Below are positions 35,137 to 43,833 of a stretch of DNA of 64,000 bases, piece after piece; within the stretch, counting starts at the first letter, position 1, and each line of letters starts with the position of its first letter. Below the pieces are notes generated by a model. It was not told the origin of the DNA and did not search any database. It saw nothing but the letters and a program-made list of their open reading frames with translations. The stretch is from the NCBI GenBank assembly GCA_038254545.1, contig JBBSGB010000003.1:62001-126000 (forward strand), read 5' to 3'. Source of the stretch: CAHJXF01 sp038254545. Lineage in GTDB: Bacteria > Pseudomonadota > Gammaproteobacteria > Burkholderiales > Burkholderiaceae_D. Both the position numbers and the translations under genes were made by a program.

Positions 35137-35537
35137 GCACGAATATCTTCACCTATGGCTCGCTGATGTTTCCCGAGGTGTGGACGCGCGTGGTCGCAGG
35201 CAACTATCGATCGGTGCGCGCACGGCTGGATGGCCATGCGCGCTTCGAGGTGCGCGACCAGACCTATCCCGGTATGGTCGCAGAGGAGGGCTCGTCGGTA
35301 GAAGGCGTGCTGTACCTGGAGGTGGACGATGCCGACCTCGCGCGGCTCGACCATTTCGAAGGCGACGACTACGTGCGCGCGTCGCTCGAGCTTGCGTGCG
35401 ATGACGGCGTCGCACGTGGAGCCCAGACCTATCTCTATCGCCTGACGGACTGCCTGCTCAAGACCTCGTGGCAACCCGACGCGTTCGCGATGCAGCGATT
35501 CCTGGACACGTATTGCCGCGACAAGCTGGATCGATGA
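35133..35537 (+). CDS. AIG2/gamma-glutamylcyclotransferase-like protein
   Basis: A 134-residue protein with the family's opening substrate loop IFTYGSLMFPEVW and the conserved acidic residue in LDHFEGDDYVRASLEL, the position of the catalytic Glu in cyclotransferases. The ATG overlaps the methyltransferase stop by 4 bases and its own stop overlaps the ATG of the next gene by 4 bases. Family members cyclise gamma-glutamyl amines, but many bacterial relatives are untested. Confidence 0.83.
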   Translation: MSTNIFTYGSLMFPEVWTRVVAGNYRSVRARLDGHARFEVRDQTYPGMVAEEGSSVEGVLYLEVDDADLARLDHFEGDDYVRASLELACDDGVARGAQTYLYRLTDCLLKTSWQPDAFAMQRFLDTYCRDKLDR

Positions 35538-36741
35538 CCGAGCGCTTCGATGTCGCGGTGATCGGCGCGGGTGCGCGGGCATGATGTGCGCGGCCGTGGC
35601 TGGACAGCGTGGGCGCTCCGTAGTCCTGCTCGATCATGCGCACAAGCTGGCCGAGAAGATCCGAATCTCCGGCGGCGGCCGATGCAATTTCACAAACCGC
35701 GATGTCGGCATCGGGAATTTTCTTTCGGAGAACCCGGACTTCGCGCGCGCCGCGCTGGCGCGGTACACGCCGCGCGACTTCGTCGACCTCGTCAAGCGCC
35801 ATCGCATCGGCTATCACGAGAAGCATCGCGGCCAGCTCTTCTGTGACGAGGCGAGCGAACGCATCATTGCGATGCTGGTGGCCGAATGCGATGCGGGGAA
35901 CGTCGAATGGCGGCGGCCGGTGCGCATCGCCGGTGTCGGTGTGGAGACGCTGGCCGGTGCGCAATGTTTTCGCATCGACACGGATGCGGGCGTGCTTCAT
36001 GCGGAACGCGTCGTGATCGCCACAGGCGGGCTGTCGATCCCCAAGATCGGCGCGAGCGATTTCGCGTACCGCGTCGCCAAAAGCTTCGGCATGCGCGTGA
36101 TCGAGCCGCGGCCGGCGCTGGTTCCGCTGACCTTTGCCGCAGATCTGTGGGCGCCGTTTGCGGCATTGAGCGGCGTCGCGCTCGAAGTCGATATTCGCTG
36201 CGACGGCGGGATCGCCCCCGGTCGATTTCGCGAGGACCTGCTGATCACGCATCGCGGCGTATCCGGTCCGGCGGTGCTGCAGATCTCGAACTACTGGAAG
36301 CCGGGCACGCCGATCGCCATCGACCTCGTGCCGTCGCTGGATCTGGCGAGCGCGCTTCTGGAGAGCAAGGACACGTCGCGGCAGAGCCTCTCGCAGGTGC
36401 TTGCCGCCCATTTGCCCAGGCGCCTTGCTGCGCAATGGCTGACGATCGTCGCGCCAACCGAGGACCGCCGCATCGCGGAGATCTCCAACGCTGCAATCAA
36501 GAGCCTGGCCGATGGCCTGGAGCACTGGACGCTGACGCCCGATGGCACCGAAGGTTTCCGAAAGGCGGAGGTCACCGGCGGTGGCGTCGATACTCGCGAG
36601 CTCTCGCAACGAACGCTGGAAGCCACCCGCGTGCCGGGTCTGTACGTCATCGGCGAAGCGGTCGATGTCACCGGCTGGCTGGGTGGCTACAACTTCCAGT
36701 GGGCTTGGGCGTCGGGGTTCGCGGCGGGGCAGGCTGTGTGA
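35534..36741 (+). pseudogene. YhiN/HI0933-type NAD(P)/FAD oxidoreductase with a frameshift
   Basis: An ATG at 35534, coupled by ATGA overlap to the upstream stop, opens MTERFDVAVIGAGA and then hits a TGA at 35582-35584. The family continues in another frame from 35581 (MMCAAVAGQRGRSVVLLDHA) without interruption to the stop at 36741, with SGGGRCNFTN and VTGGGVDTRELSQRTLEA and a terminal GGYNFQWAWASGFAAG. One missing G in the run near 35573-35580 would restore the classical FAD loop GAGAAGMM. Either the gene is dead or truncated, or the sequence has an error here; the remaining 386 codons are intact. Function of YhiN-type flavoproteins is unknown. Confidence 0.8.
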
Positions 36742-36872
36742 TTGCGCGTACGGGACGGGTGCCGCTGCTCGGATCGGGTCCATGGTGCGGTTTCTTTTTT
36801 CACCGAACTCAGCTAGACTCGCGGGCTTCGCTTTGTCCAACCTGGCTTTTTGCCTCTCCACCAGCCCTATCG

Positions 36873-37085
36873 ATGCCGACTGTACGCCTCAAGGAAAACG
36901 AACCTTTCGAAGTCGCCCTGCGCCGCTTCAAGCGCACGATTGAAAAGACCGGCCTGCTCACCGAACTGCGCGCACGCGAGTTCTACGAGAAGCCCACCGC
37001 CGAGCGCAAGCGTAAGCTCGCCGCCGCGGTGAAGCGTCACTACAAGCGCCTTCGCAGCCAGCAGCTCCCGAAAAAAATGTATTGA
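36873..37085 (+). CDS. rpsU: 30S ribosomal protein S21
   Basis: A 70-residue, highly basic protein that matches bS21 over its whole length: MPTVRLKENEPFEVALRRF, the middle KTGLLTELRAREFYEKP and the tail RLRSQQLPKKMY. S21 helps the 30S subunit to start translation. It opens the macromolecular-synthesis block rpsU-yqeY-dnaG-rpoD. A terminator-like hairpin follows it at 37153. Confidence 0.96.
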   Translation: MPTVRLKENEPFEVALRRFKRTIEKTGLLTELRAREFYEKPTAERKRKLAAAVKRHYKRLRSQQLPKKMY

Positions 37086-37152
37086 GCCGGTGCGGGCCTT
37101 CGGTCCGCGTCTGTACTGCAGTTCGAACATTTGCAGTTTTTCATTGTCACGA

Positions 37153-37190
37153 GCCCGCTCCGGCGCCTGCCGCAGCGGGCTTTTGTATTC
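37153..37190 (+). terminator. Rho-independent terminator or attenuator after rpsU
   Basis: GCCCGCT (37153-37159) pairs with AGCGGGC (37174-37180) and is followed by TTTTGTATT. It would end most rpsU transcripts before yqeY, dnaG and rpoD, much like the partial terminator known after rpsU in E. coli. Confidence 0.75.
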
Positions 37191-37215
37191 GCTCCATCGA
37201 TGGAAGGAGATTCGG

Positions 37216-37662
37216 ATGAGCCTTCAGGAACGCGTTACCGAAGACATGAAGAACGCCATGCGCGCGAAGGACAGCGTGCGGCTGACCACGATCCGCATGC
37301 TGACCGCGGCGATCAAGCAGAAGGAAGTCGACGAGCGCGTCACGCTGACCGATGCGGACGTGCTCGCGATCGTCGACAAGCTGGTCAAGCAGCGCCGCGA
37401 TTCGATCGCGCAATTCGAGAAGGGCGCGCGCCCCGATCTCGCCGCAAAGGAAAAGACCGAGATCGAGGTGCTCTCGGTCTACTTGCCCAAGGCGCTCACC
37501 GAAGCGGAAATCAACGACGAGATCGCCGGAACCATCGCGACGCTCGGCGCGAGTGGCCCCCAGGCGATGGGCAAGGTCATGGCCGAACTCAGGCCGCGCC
37601 TGGCCGGACGTGCGGACATGACGCGCGTCTCGGCGTTGGTCAAGGCCGCGCTGGCGGCGTAA
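37216..37662 (+). CDS. GatB/YqeY domain-containing protein
   Basis: A 148-residue YqeY-family protein: SLQERVTEDMKNAMRAKD, LTTIRMLTAAIKQKEVDER, EKTEIEVLSVYLPKALTEAE and GKVMAELRPRLAGRADM. It corresponds to the tail domain of the GatB amidotransferase subunit and may bind tRNA, but its role is not settled. AAGGAGA precedes the ATG at 37216. Lying between rpsU and dnaG is usual in Betaproteobacteria. Confidence 0.92.
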   Translation: MSLQERVTEDMKNAMRAKDSVRLTTIRMLTAAIKQKEVDERVTLTDADVLAIVDKLVKQRRDSIAQFEKGARPDLAAKEKTEIEVLSVYLPKALTEAEINDEIAGTIATLGASGPQAMGKVMAELRPRLAGRADMTRVSALVKAALAA

Positions 37663-37708
37663 CCCTGGCACTGCGCCTCCGCATCGCCCATTCCACGATA
37701 GCGCCGTC

Positions 37709-39622
37709 GTGATCCCGCAGTCATTCATCGACGATCTGCTGCAACGGGTCGACGTGCACGACGTGGTCGGTCGTTATGTGAAGTTGAAGAAGGCCGGCGC
37801 CAACTACCTCGGCCTCTGTCCTTTCCACAACGAGAAGTCACCGTCGTTCACGGTCAGCCCGACCAAGCAGTTCTATCACTGCTTCGGCTGCGGCGTTCAC
37901 GGAACCGCGATCAGTTTCCTGATCGAGTACAGCGGGCTGAGTTTTCCCGAAGCGGTACGCGAGCTCGCGCAATCGGTCGGCATGACGGTCCCCGACACGC
38001 GCGAGGCACGTCAGGGGTCTTCGAGCGGTGCGCCGTCGGATGCATCCACAGAGGGGGGCGGCCCATCGTCAGGTGAAATGCGATCGAAATCTTCCGCGAT
38101 CATCGAAGCCCTCGAGAGTGCGACGGCCTGGTACCGCAATGCCCTGCGCCATTCGGAGCGCGCGATCGCCTATCTCAAGAAGCGAGGACTCACAGGAGAG
38201 ATCGCCGCGCGCTTCGGCATGGGCTACGCCCCCGATGGCTGGAACAATTTGCGCGAGGCCTTCGAGGACTATCGCCATCCGGTGCTGGTCGACGCGGGTC
38301 TGGTGATCGCGAAGGACGGCACATCGGGTTCGAACGAGCACGATGCAACCGACACGACACGCCTCTACGATCGCTTTCGCGACCGGGTCATGTTTCCGAT
38401 CCGAAACCCGAGGGGACGCGTGATCGGGTTCGGCGGCCGCATCATCGACGAAGGCGAACCCAAGTACCTCAACTCTCCCGAAACCGCCGTATTCGTCAAA
38501 GGCTCCGAACTCTACGGGCTGTTCGAGGCGCGGCAGGCGATACGCGAGCAGGGCTTCGCACTCGTCGTCGAGGGCTACATGGACGTGGTCGCGCTGGCGC
38601 AACTCGGCGTTGCCAATGCCGTCGCTACGTTGGGCACAGCTTGCACGTCCGAGCACGTGCGCAAGCTCTTGCGGCAGACCGATCGCATCACTTTCAGCTT
38701 CGACGGCGACGCGGCCGGAAAGCGCGCGGCATGGCGCGCGCTCGAGGCGTCGCTGGCGTTCGCAGCCGACGACAAGGCGTTCTCCTTTCTGTTCCTGCCG
38801 GTGGAGCACGACCCGGACAGCTATATCCGGGAACACGGGCGCGAACGCTTCATCGAATTCGTCCAGCGCGCGCTGCCGCTGTCAGAATACCTGCTCTCCG
38901 AACTCGCGCGCGACAACAACCTGGGCAACGCCGAGGGGAGAGCGAAGGCGCTCTTCGACGCGCGGCCGCTGGTCAAGGCCTTGCCGGCCGGCGCCTTGCG
39001 GATGCAGATCATCCGATCGCTTGCCGCAGCGACTGGCGCGACGGTCGAAGAAATTCTCGACTCGTTTCAACTGGTCGATGCGCCGCGATCACGGCGCGCG
39101 CATATGCGGCGCATCGAGCGCAAGGCACCGCAAGAGCTGGTGCAGCGGGCGCTGAGCGCGCTGATCATGTATCCCGCACATACGCATGCCCTGTCGAGCT
39201 CCGATATCGAGACGCTGGAACAGGCGGCCGGCGAATCGCGCGATCTGATCGTCGAAACCATCGCTGCTGCAAAGGCGGGCGGGCCGGCCGTCGATTTCAT
39301 CGCGATGTCGGATGCGCTGCGCGAGTCGCCGAACATGGAGGTTTACGAGGGCCTGATGCAGGACATCCTTCGCGTGGACGAGTACAAGCGTGACCTGCTG
39401 CTCGACGATGCCGATGATCCGGCACAGGCGGCGCGGCGCCAGGAGCAACAGACGCTGCGCGCCCGCGAACTTCGTTACGTGATTCTCAAGATGCAAGATC
39501 GGGGAATTGTTGCCGAACTCGCGCGAATCTCTTCGTCAGGTCTTGCGGGAGCCGACGCAGCCGCCAACTATCAGCGCTTGTTCGAAGAGCAGAAGCGCAT
39601 CCGCCAAAAGCTCGATGAATAG
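37709..39622 (+). CDS. dnaG: DNA primase
   Basis: A 637-residue primase. The zinc-binding domain reads LCPFHNEKSPSF...HCFGCG (CHC2 type), the catalytic core has GRVIGFGGRII, the TOPRIM motif VVEGYMDVVALAQLG, and DGDAAGKRAAWRAL. The C-terminal part (about 440-637) should bind the DnaB helicase. It uses a GTG start at 37709. A low-complexity linker (GSSSGAPSDASTEGGGPSSG) after the zinc domain, about residues 100-120, is longer than in E. coli. Confidence 0.96.
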   Translation: MIPQSFIDDLLQRVDVHDVVGRYVKLKKAGANYLGLCPFHNEKSPSFTVSPTKQFYHCFGCGVHGTAISFLIEYSGLSFPEAVRELAQSVGMTVPDTREARQGSSSGAPSDASTEGGGPSSGEMRSKSSAIIEALESATAWYRNALRHSERAIAYLKKRGLTGEIAARFGMGYAPDGWNNLREAFEDYRHPVLVDAGLVIAKDGTSGSNEHDATDTTRLYDRFRDRVMFPIRNPRGRVIGFGGRIIDEGEPKYLNSPETAVFVKGSELYGLFEARQAIREQGFALVVEGYMDVVALAQLGVANAVATLGTACTSEHVRKLLRQTDRITFSFDGDAAGKRAAWRALEASLAFAADDKAFSFLFLPVEHDPDSYIREHGRERFIEFVQRALPLSEYLLSELARDNNLGNAEGRAKALFDARPLVKALPAGALRMQIIRSLAAATGATVEEILDSFQLVDAPRSRRAHMRRIERKAPQELVQRALSALIMYPAHTHALSSSDIETLEQAAGESRDLIVETIAAAKAGGPAVDFIAMSDALRESPNMEVYEGLMQDILRVDEYKRDLLLDDADDPAQAARRQEQQTLRARELRYVILKMQDRGIVAELARISSSGLAGADAAANYQRLFEEQKRIRQKLDE

Positions 39623-39822
39623 ATTTTTCTGAGCGCATCCCGGGCGGATGCCGTCTAATGCTGATAAAATATACGGTTTGCCGTTGCTCGCAGAAGGCCC
39701 TCCGCGAAGAACGCATTTCCCCACAAGTTTTCGCCCGGCCATCCGATGAAACGGCGCGATGCGACCCCATCTGAAACGTTGACCCGCTTTGCGGGGTCGT
39801 ATAGCGAACAGCAAGGACTTTT

Positions 39823-42018
39823 ATGCCGCAGTCAATTTCTAAAAAAACCTCCACTCCTGCCGTGAAGACGCCGGCGCCGCAACTTCGCGTCGTGCCCAAG
39901 GGTGCCGCCAAGACGCCTTTGGTCGCCAAGGGGATGCCCGCGCCTATCGCGATCCCTGTGGGCAAGGCGGCAACGCCAGTCGATCCCGCCAAGCCGCCTA
40001 CGGCAGTGGGCGCAAAGCCGGCCGTCAAGGTGTCCGGACCGAACGACAAGCTCAAGGCGCGCGAGCGCAAGGCCAAGGAAAAGGCCTTCCTGCGCGAAGC
40101 CCTGGCCGCCCGTCAGCCGGGTACCGAGGAAGAGCTCGAAGCCCGTCGCACCAAGCTCAAGACGCTGATCAAGCTCGGCAAGGAGCGCGGTTTCCTCACG
40201 TACGCCGAGATCAACGACCACCTGCCCGACGACGTGGTCGATGCCGAGGCGATCGAAGGCATCATCGGCACGTTCAACGACATGGGGATCGCGGTCTACG
40301 ACCAGGCGCCCGACGCCGAGACGCTGCTGATCAACGACAACGCGCCGGTCGCCACCAGCGACGACGACGCCGAGGAAGAAGCCGAAGCCGCGCTGTCCAC
40401 GGTGGACTCCGAGTTCGGTCGCACCACCGATCCGGTGCGCATGTACATGCGCGAGATGGGCTCGGTCGAGCTCCTGACGCGCGAAGGCGAGATCGAGATC
40501 GCCAAGCGCATCGAAGACGGCTTGAAGCACATGATCATGTCGATCGCCGCATGCCCCACCACGATCGCCGAAATCCTCGGCATGTCCGAGAAAATCAAGA
40601 TCGACGAGATGCGCATCGACGAAGTCGTCGATGGCCTGATCGATCCGAATGCGCCGCCCGAGCCCGAGAAATTCAGCCGGCCGGCGCCACCACCGATCGT
40701 GGTGGCTCCGTCCGATGAGGAGACCGAGGGTGGCGAAGAGGCCGCGAGCGACGAAGACCTGGACGTCGAAGACATCGCGGCGATCAATGCCAAGGCTCTC
40801 GAAGAACTCAAGCGCGGCGCACTCGTGAAGTTCGACGTCGTCGCGGTGCAGTTCGACAAGATGCGCCGCGCGTTCGAGAAGGAACGCGACATCGGCACGC
40901 GCCCCTACGTCAAGGCGCAGGAAGCGATTTCCCACGAGTTGATGTCGATCCGCTTCACGGCCAAGATCGTCGAGAAGCTGTGCGACACCTTGCGTGCGCA
41001 GGTCGACGAGGCGCGCAGTTTTGAGCGCCAGATCCTCACCATCTCGGTCAACAAGGCCGGCATGCCGCGCCAGCATTTCATCCGTTCCTTCCCGGGCAAC
41101 GAGACCAACCGGAAGTGGGTGGTGGGCGAAGTCAACGCGGGTCACGCGTACAGCGTCACGCTCGCGCGCAACGTGCCCGCAATCCAGGAACTGCAGCAGA
41201 AGCTGGCCGACCTCGAATTGCGCGTGCTGTTGCCGTTGAAGGTCCTGCGCGACATCAACAAGCAGATGGCGACCGGCGAAGCCAAGGCGCGCAAGGCCAA
41301 GCGCGAAATGACCGAGGCCAACCTGCGGCTGGTGATCTCGATCGCGAAGAAGTACACCAACCGCGGCCTGCAGTTCCTCGACCTGATCCAGGAAGGCAAC
41401 ATCGGCCTGATGAAGGCGGTCGACAAGTTCGAATACCGCCGCGGCTACAAGTTCTCGACCTATGCGACGTGGTGGATCCGTCAGGCGATCACGCGCTCGA
41501 TCGCGGACCAGGCGCGCACGATCCGCATCCCGGTTCACATGATCGAGACGATCAACAAGATGAACCGCATCAGCCGGCAGATACTGCAGGAGACCGGCGC
41601 CGAGCCCGATCCGGCCACGCTCGCGATCAAGATGGAGATGCCCGAGGACAAGATCCGCAAGATCATGAAGATCTCGAAGGAGCCGATCTCGATGGAGACG
41701 CCGATCGGCGACGACGACGACTCGCATCTGGGCGACTTCATCGAAGATCAGAACACGCTGGCTCCCGCCGACGCGGCGCTCTACGCGAGCCTGCGCGACG
41801 TGACCAAGGACGTGCTCGACAGCCTCACGCCGCGCGAAGCGAAGGTCTTGCGCATGCGCTTCGGAATCGAGATGAGCACCGACCACACGCTGGAAGAAGT
41901 CGGCAAGCAGTTCGATGTGACGCGCGAACGCATACGACAGATCGAAGCCAAGGCGCTGCGCAAGCTGCGTCATCCGAGCCGCAGCGACAAGCTCAAGTCG
42001 TTCCTCGAAGGCAGCTGA
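39823..42018 (+). CDS. rpoD: Primary sigma factor RpoD (sigma-70)
   Basis: A 731-residue housekeeping sigma factor. Region 1.1 is preceded by a Lys/Ala/Pro-rich tail of about 85 residues (TPAVKTPAPQLRVVPKGAAK). Region 1.2 reads DPVRMYMREMGSVELLTREG, region 2 has FLDLIQEGNIGLMKAVDKFEY and FSTYATWWIRQAITR, region 3 follows, and region 4 has LTPREAKVLRMRFGIEM and FDVTRERIRQIEAKALRKLR (read in parts). An acidic non-conserved insert lies between regions 1.2 and 2. It completes the rpsU-dnaG-rpoD block and is followed by tRNA-Ile2. Confidence 0.97.
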   Translation: MPQSISKKTSTPAVKTPAPQLRVVPKGAAKTPLVAKGMPAPIAIPVGKAATPVDPAKPPTAVGAKPAVKVSGPNDKLKARERKAKEKAFLREALAARQPGTEEELEARRTKLKTLIKLGKERGFLTYAEINDHLPDDVVDAEAIEGIIGTFNDMGIAVYDQAPDAETLLINDNAPVATSDDDAEEEAEAALSTVDSEFGRTTDPVRMYMREMGSVELLTREGEIEIAKRIEDGLKHMIMSIAACPTTIAEILGMSEKIKIDEMRIDEVVDGLIDPNAPPEPEKFSRPAPPPIVVAPSDEETEGGEEAASDEDLDVEDIAAINAKALEELKRGALVKFDVVAVQFDKMRRAFEKERDIGTRPYVKAQEAISHELMSIRFTAKIVEKLCDTLRAQVDEARSFERQILTISVNKAGMPRQHFIRSFPGNETNRKWVVGEVNAGHAYSVTLARNVPAIQELQQKLADLELRVLLPLKVLRDINKQMATGEAKARKAKREMTEANLRLVISIAKKYTNRGLQFLDLIQEGNIGLMKAVDKFEYRRGYKFSTYATWWIRQAITRSIADQARTIRIPVHMIETINKMNRISRQILQETGAEPDPATLAIKMEMPEDKIRKIMKISKEPISMETPIGDDDDSHLGDFIEDQNTLAPADAALYASLRDVTKDVLDSLTPREAKVLRMRFGIEMSTDHTLEEVGKQFDVTRERIRQIEAKALRKLRHPSRSDKLKSFLEGS

Positions 42019-42036
42019 GCGCCTTGCCTTTCGACC

Positions 42037-42068
42037 ATGCGCACGCCACACGGTGCGCATCGTTTGCT
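42037..42068 (+). terminator. Possible terminator after rpoD
   Basis: ATGCGCAC (42037-42044) and GTGCGCAT (42053-42060) form an 8-bp stem with an 8-base loop, 18 bases after the rpoD stop. Only a short T-run (CGTTTGCT) follows, so termination may be weak or the hairpin may act in mRNA stability. Confidence 0.45.
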
Positions 42069-42128
42069 ATGCCGCAGCGATCGCATCGGCGATGATCGAC
42101 GCTTCACCCGCTTGCGTTCAACGACTTC

Positions 42129-42205
42129 GGGCCGTTAGCTCAGTTGGTTAGAGCAGTGGACTCATAATCCATTGGTCGCTGGTTCAAGCCCAGCACGGCC
42201 CACCA
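42129..42205 (+). tRNA. tRNA-Ile2 (anticodon CAT, lysidine-type)
   Basis: A 77-base cloverleaf with a 7-bp acceptor stem (GGGCCGT with ACGGCCC), encoded CCA, a D-arm with TTAGCTCAGTTGGTTAGAGCA, an anticodon stem GTGGA-TCCAT around CTCATAA, and a T-arm GCTGGTTCAAGCCCAGC. The CAT anticodon could mean Met, but C4-G69 and C5-G68 in the acceptor stem and the TTGGTCGCTGG variable/T-arm region match tRNA-Ile2, whose C34 is changed to lysidine by TilS to read AUA. It stands alone behind rpoD. Confidence 0.9.
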
Positions 42206-42487
42206 ATATCCGCGCTCCATAGCTCCTTTTGCGTCACGATCGACCGCCCTGATGCAATATCCGTGGTTCGCGCGGTACCTTGGGCTTGCACTCCCGATGC
42301 GAGGAAATGGTACGGCGCCAACTCTCGGTCAATGCGCCCACTTCCCCTACGGTCAGCTTTCCTCTCGGCAAGGTCCGGGCAAAACTGTCGGATAACTTTA
42401 CATTTGTCACGGTCGGCGACGCGGCGGTCGATCGGCGGAATCCGCAAGTGGTTGTTCGAAATATAATATTTGAGAAATTGTCGTACC
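42206..42487. other. Intergenic region between tRNA-Ile2 and the PEP-CTERM gene
   Basis: A stretch of about 280 bases with no convincing reading frame. It ends in an AT-rich block (GAAATATAATATTTGAG near 42457-42473) upstream of the sigma-54 promoter and is the place to look for activator (PrsR-type) binding sites and an IHF site. No copy of the tRNA 3' end that would mark an attachment site was seen. Confidence 0.5.
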
Positions 42488-42503
42488 TGGCACGGCACAT
42501 GCT
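42488..42503 (+). promoter_or_regulatory. Sigma-54 (RpoN) -24/-12 promoter
   Basis: TGGCAC at 42488-42493 and TGC at 42500-42502 have the exact -24/-12 spacing (GG and GC ten bases apart), matching the consensus TGGCAC-N5-TTGC at all but one core position. It lies about 70 bases before the start of the PEP-CTERM gene. Sigma-54 control through PrsK/PrsR is known for PEP-CTERM proteins. Confidence 0.8.
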
Positions 42504-42571
42504 TTGATAAGCACTGAGTCGGTCGATGCACCGACCAACTTTTCGCAGTCAATATCATCGAGGGCCTTGCC

Positions 42572-43540
42572 ATGAAAAGCTTGAGTTGTCTAAAGAAAGG
42601 TGCGATCGCATTGTCGATCGCAGCCGGACTGTCCGTCGCCGGGGCCGCGGGAGCAAGTTCCTTGGCCCAGTCGAACTTGCAGATCACGAACTTCAAGTTC
42701 TTGAATGCAGATGGAACCACCGTGTCGGCTTCGCAGTTCGATTTGCTGCAGATTCAGGACAGCACGAATCTGAACCCGTTCCTGAACGGTGTGTTCAATC
42801 CGTACTCCAATAGCACGACCGGAGGTGCGCCGCTCCCCTTGACCGTTAGATGCGTGCCGTCGTCCTGTCCGGCATTTCTGAATCCGGGAACACCCTTTGG
42901 AAACGCACCCACCCCTCCGGCCGGTAGCGGTGCTTTGGCCGCCAGTTCGCTCGACGGTACACCGATCGCGGGTTTGCCAGGCGCGATTGGTGCGAACGCC
43001 CGTACCGGCGCACTTTCGCAACTGACTTCCCCTGGTGTTGCGAACTCGGCATCGAACCTGAAGCTGCTGACGCAATTCTCGTTTTCGTTCAGAAACGACC
43101 AGACCGTTACGGTCGATTTCACCGCGATGATTCACGTCATCGCATTCCTGGATAGTCTCGGGACCGCGAACGCGGGTGCGGGTTTCACCATCGATGTGGT
43201 TGACCAGACGACTGGTGGAAACAGCGTGTTCCATTGGGCGCCGGATGGAGTGCTCGGTACGGGAATTACCGGTGGAACCGAGCAGAATGACCAATGCAAT
43301 CTGCAGGCTTCGCGGGGCGTTTTCTCGCCGGGTACCGCTTCGTTTGATTGCACGGGTCGCGAAACCGCCACGTCGGGTCTTTTCCTGGCTAGCGATACCT
43401 ACACGCTGTCGCTTGTGCAGCAGGTTGCCAGCGACGTAACGCAAGTTGCTGTAGTCCCCGAACCCGAAACCCTGCTGTTGATGGGCCTCGGTTTGACCGG
43501 TCTGGGCTTGGCCCAGCGCAGGAAGGTTCGCAAGTCGTAA
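42572..43540 (+). CDS. PEP-CTERM sorting-domain exported protein
   Basis: A 322-residue protein with a signal peptide (about 1-29, ending AGAASS-like) and a C-terminal PEP-CTERM signal: VVPEPETLLLMGLGLTGLGL followed by AQRRKVRKS. The motif PEP, hydrophobic helix and basic tail are the recognition signal for exosortase (XrtA). The mature region is Thr/Ser/Gly/Asn-rich and beta-like with few cysteines (VRCVPSSCPAF, NDQCNLQA, FDCTG). Such proteins are sorted to the envelope or extracellular matrix together with exopolysaccharide. It is expressed from the sigma-54 promoter upstream. No exosortase is in the window. Confidence 0.88.
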   Translation: MKSLSCLKKGAIALSIAAGLSVAGAAGASSLAQSNLQITNFKFLNADGTTVSASQFDLLQIQDSTNLNPFLNGVFNPYSNSTTGGAPLPLTVRCVPSSCPAFLNPGTPFGNAPTPPAGSGALAASSLDGTPIAGLPGAIGANARTGALSQLTSPGVANSASNLKLLTQFSFSFRNDQTVTVDFTAMIHVIAFLDSLGTANAGAGFTIDVVDQTTGGNSVFHWAPDGVLGTGITGGTEQNDQCNLQASRGVFSPGTASFDCTGRETATSGLFLASDTYTLSLVQQVASDVTQVAVVPEPETLLLMGLGLTGLGLAQRRKVRKS

Positions 43541-43561
43541 GACAGCGAATCGTACGTGCGT

Positions 43562-43592
43562 AGAGGGGCGCCTAGGCGCCCCTCTTCTTTTA
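43562..43592 (+). terminator. Strong rho-independent terminator after the PEP-CTERM gene
   Basis: A perfect 24-base palindrome at 43562-43585 (AGAGGGGCGCC and its complement) is followed by TCTTTTAT. It ends the PEP-CTERM transcript about 20 bases after the stop codon. Confidence 0.88.
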
Positions 43593-43833
43593 TGCGCTCC
43601 CAGTAGTGTGGGTCAGTAGAAGTCGGCAGTCATTTGCAGCGCGGCGGCGTGGCATCGGGCTAGCCGGACAGGTGCGCACGCAACGATAAAGAGCTTGCAA
43701 ACGAACGCGCTTGCGAATCGCTCAGTCCTCGCAACGCGACAATCACCAACGGACGAGGTCAAGACTCTCCGCATCCACCATCTGTTTAGGGTGCGATTGC
43801 GAATGCTTGAACGCGAGTATCGTCAGCGGGTTT

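Noticed and set aside
35534..35584. Programmed frameshifting in the YhiN-type gene.
   Set aside because: There is no slippery heptamer or downstream structure at the site, and the shift destroys a conserved loop; mutation or sequence error is simpler.
39635..39651. A hairpin GCATCC-GGATGC after dnaG as a terminator.
   Set aside because: The 6-bp stem has no T-run behind it, and dnaG and rpoD are expected to be read through.
39832..42060. A 740-codon minus-strand frame across rpoD.
   Set aside because: It is the antisense shadow of rpoD, which is unambiguous on the plus strand.
42129..42205. tRNA-Met as the identity of the CAT-anticodon tRNA.
   Set aside because: Acceptor pairs C4-G69 and C5-G68 and the variable/T-arm match tRNA-Ile2 rather than elongator Met; it also lacks the initiator features.
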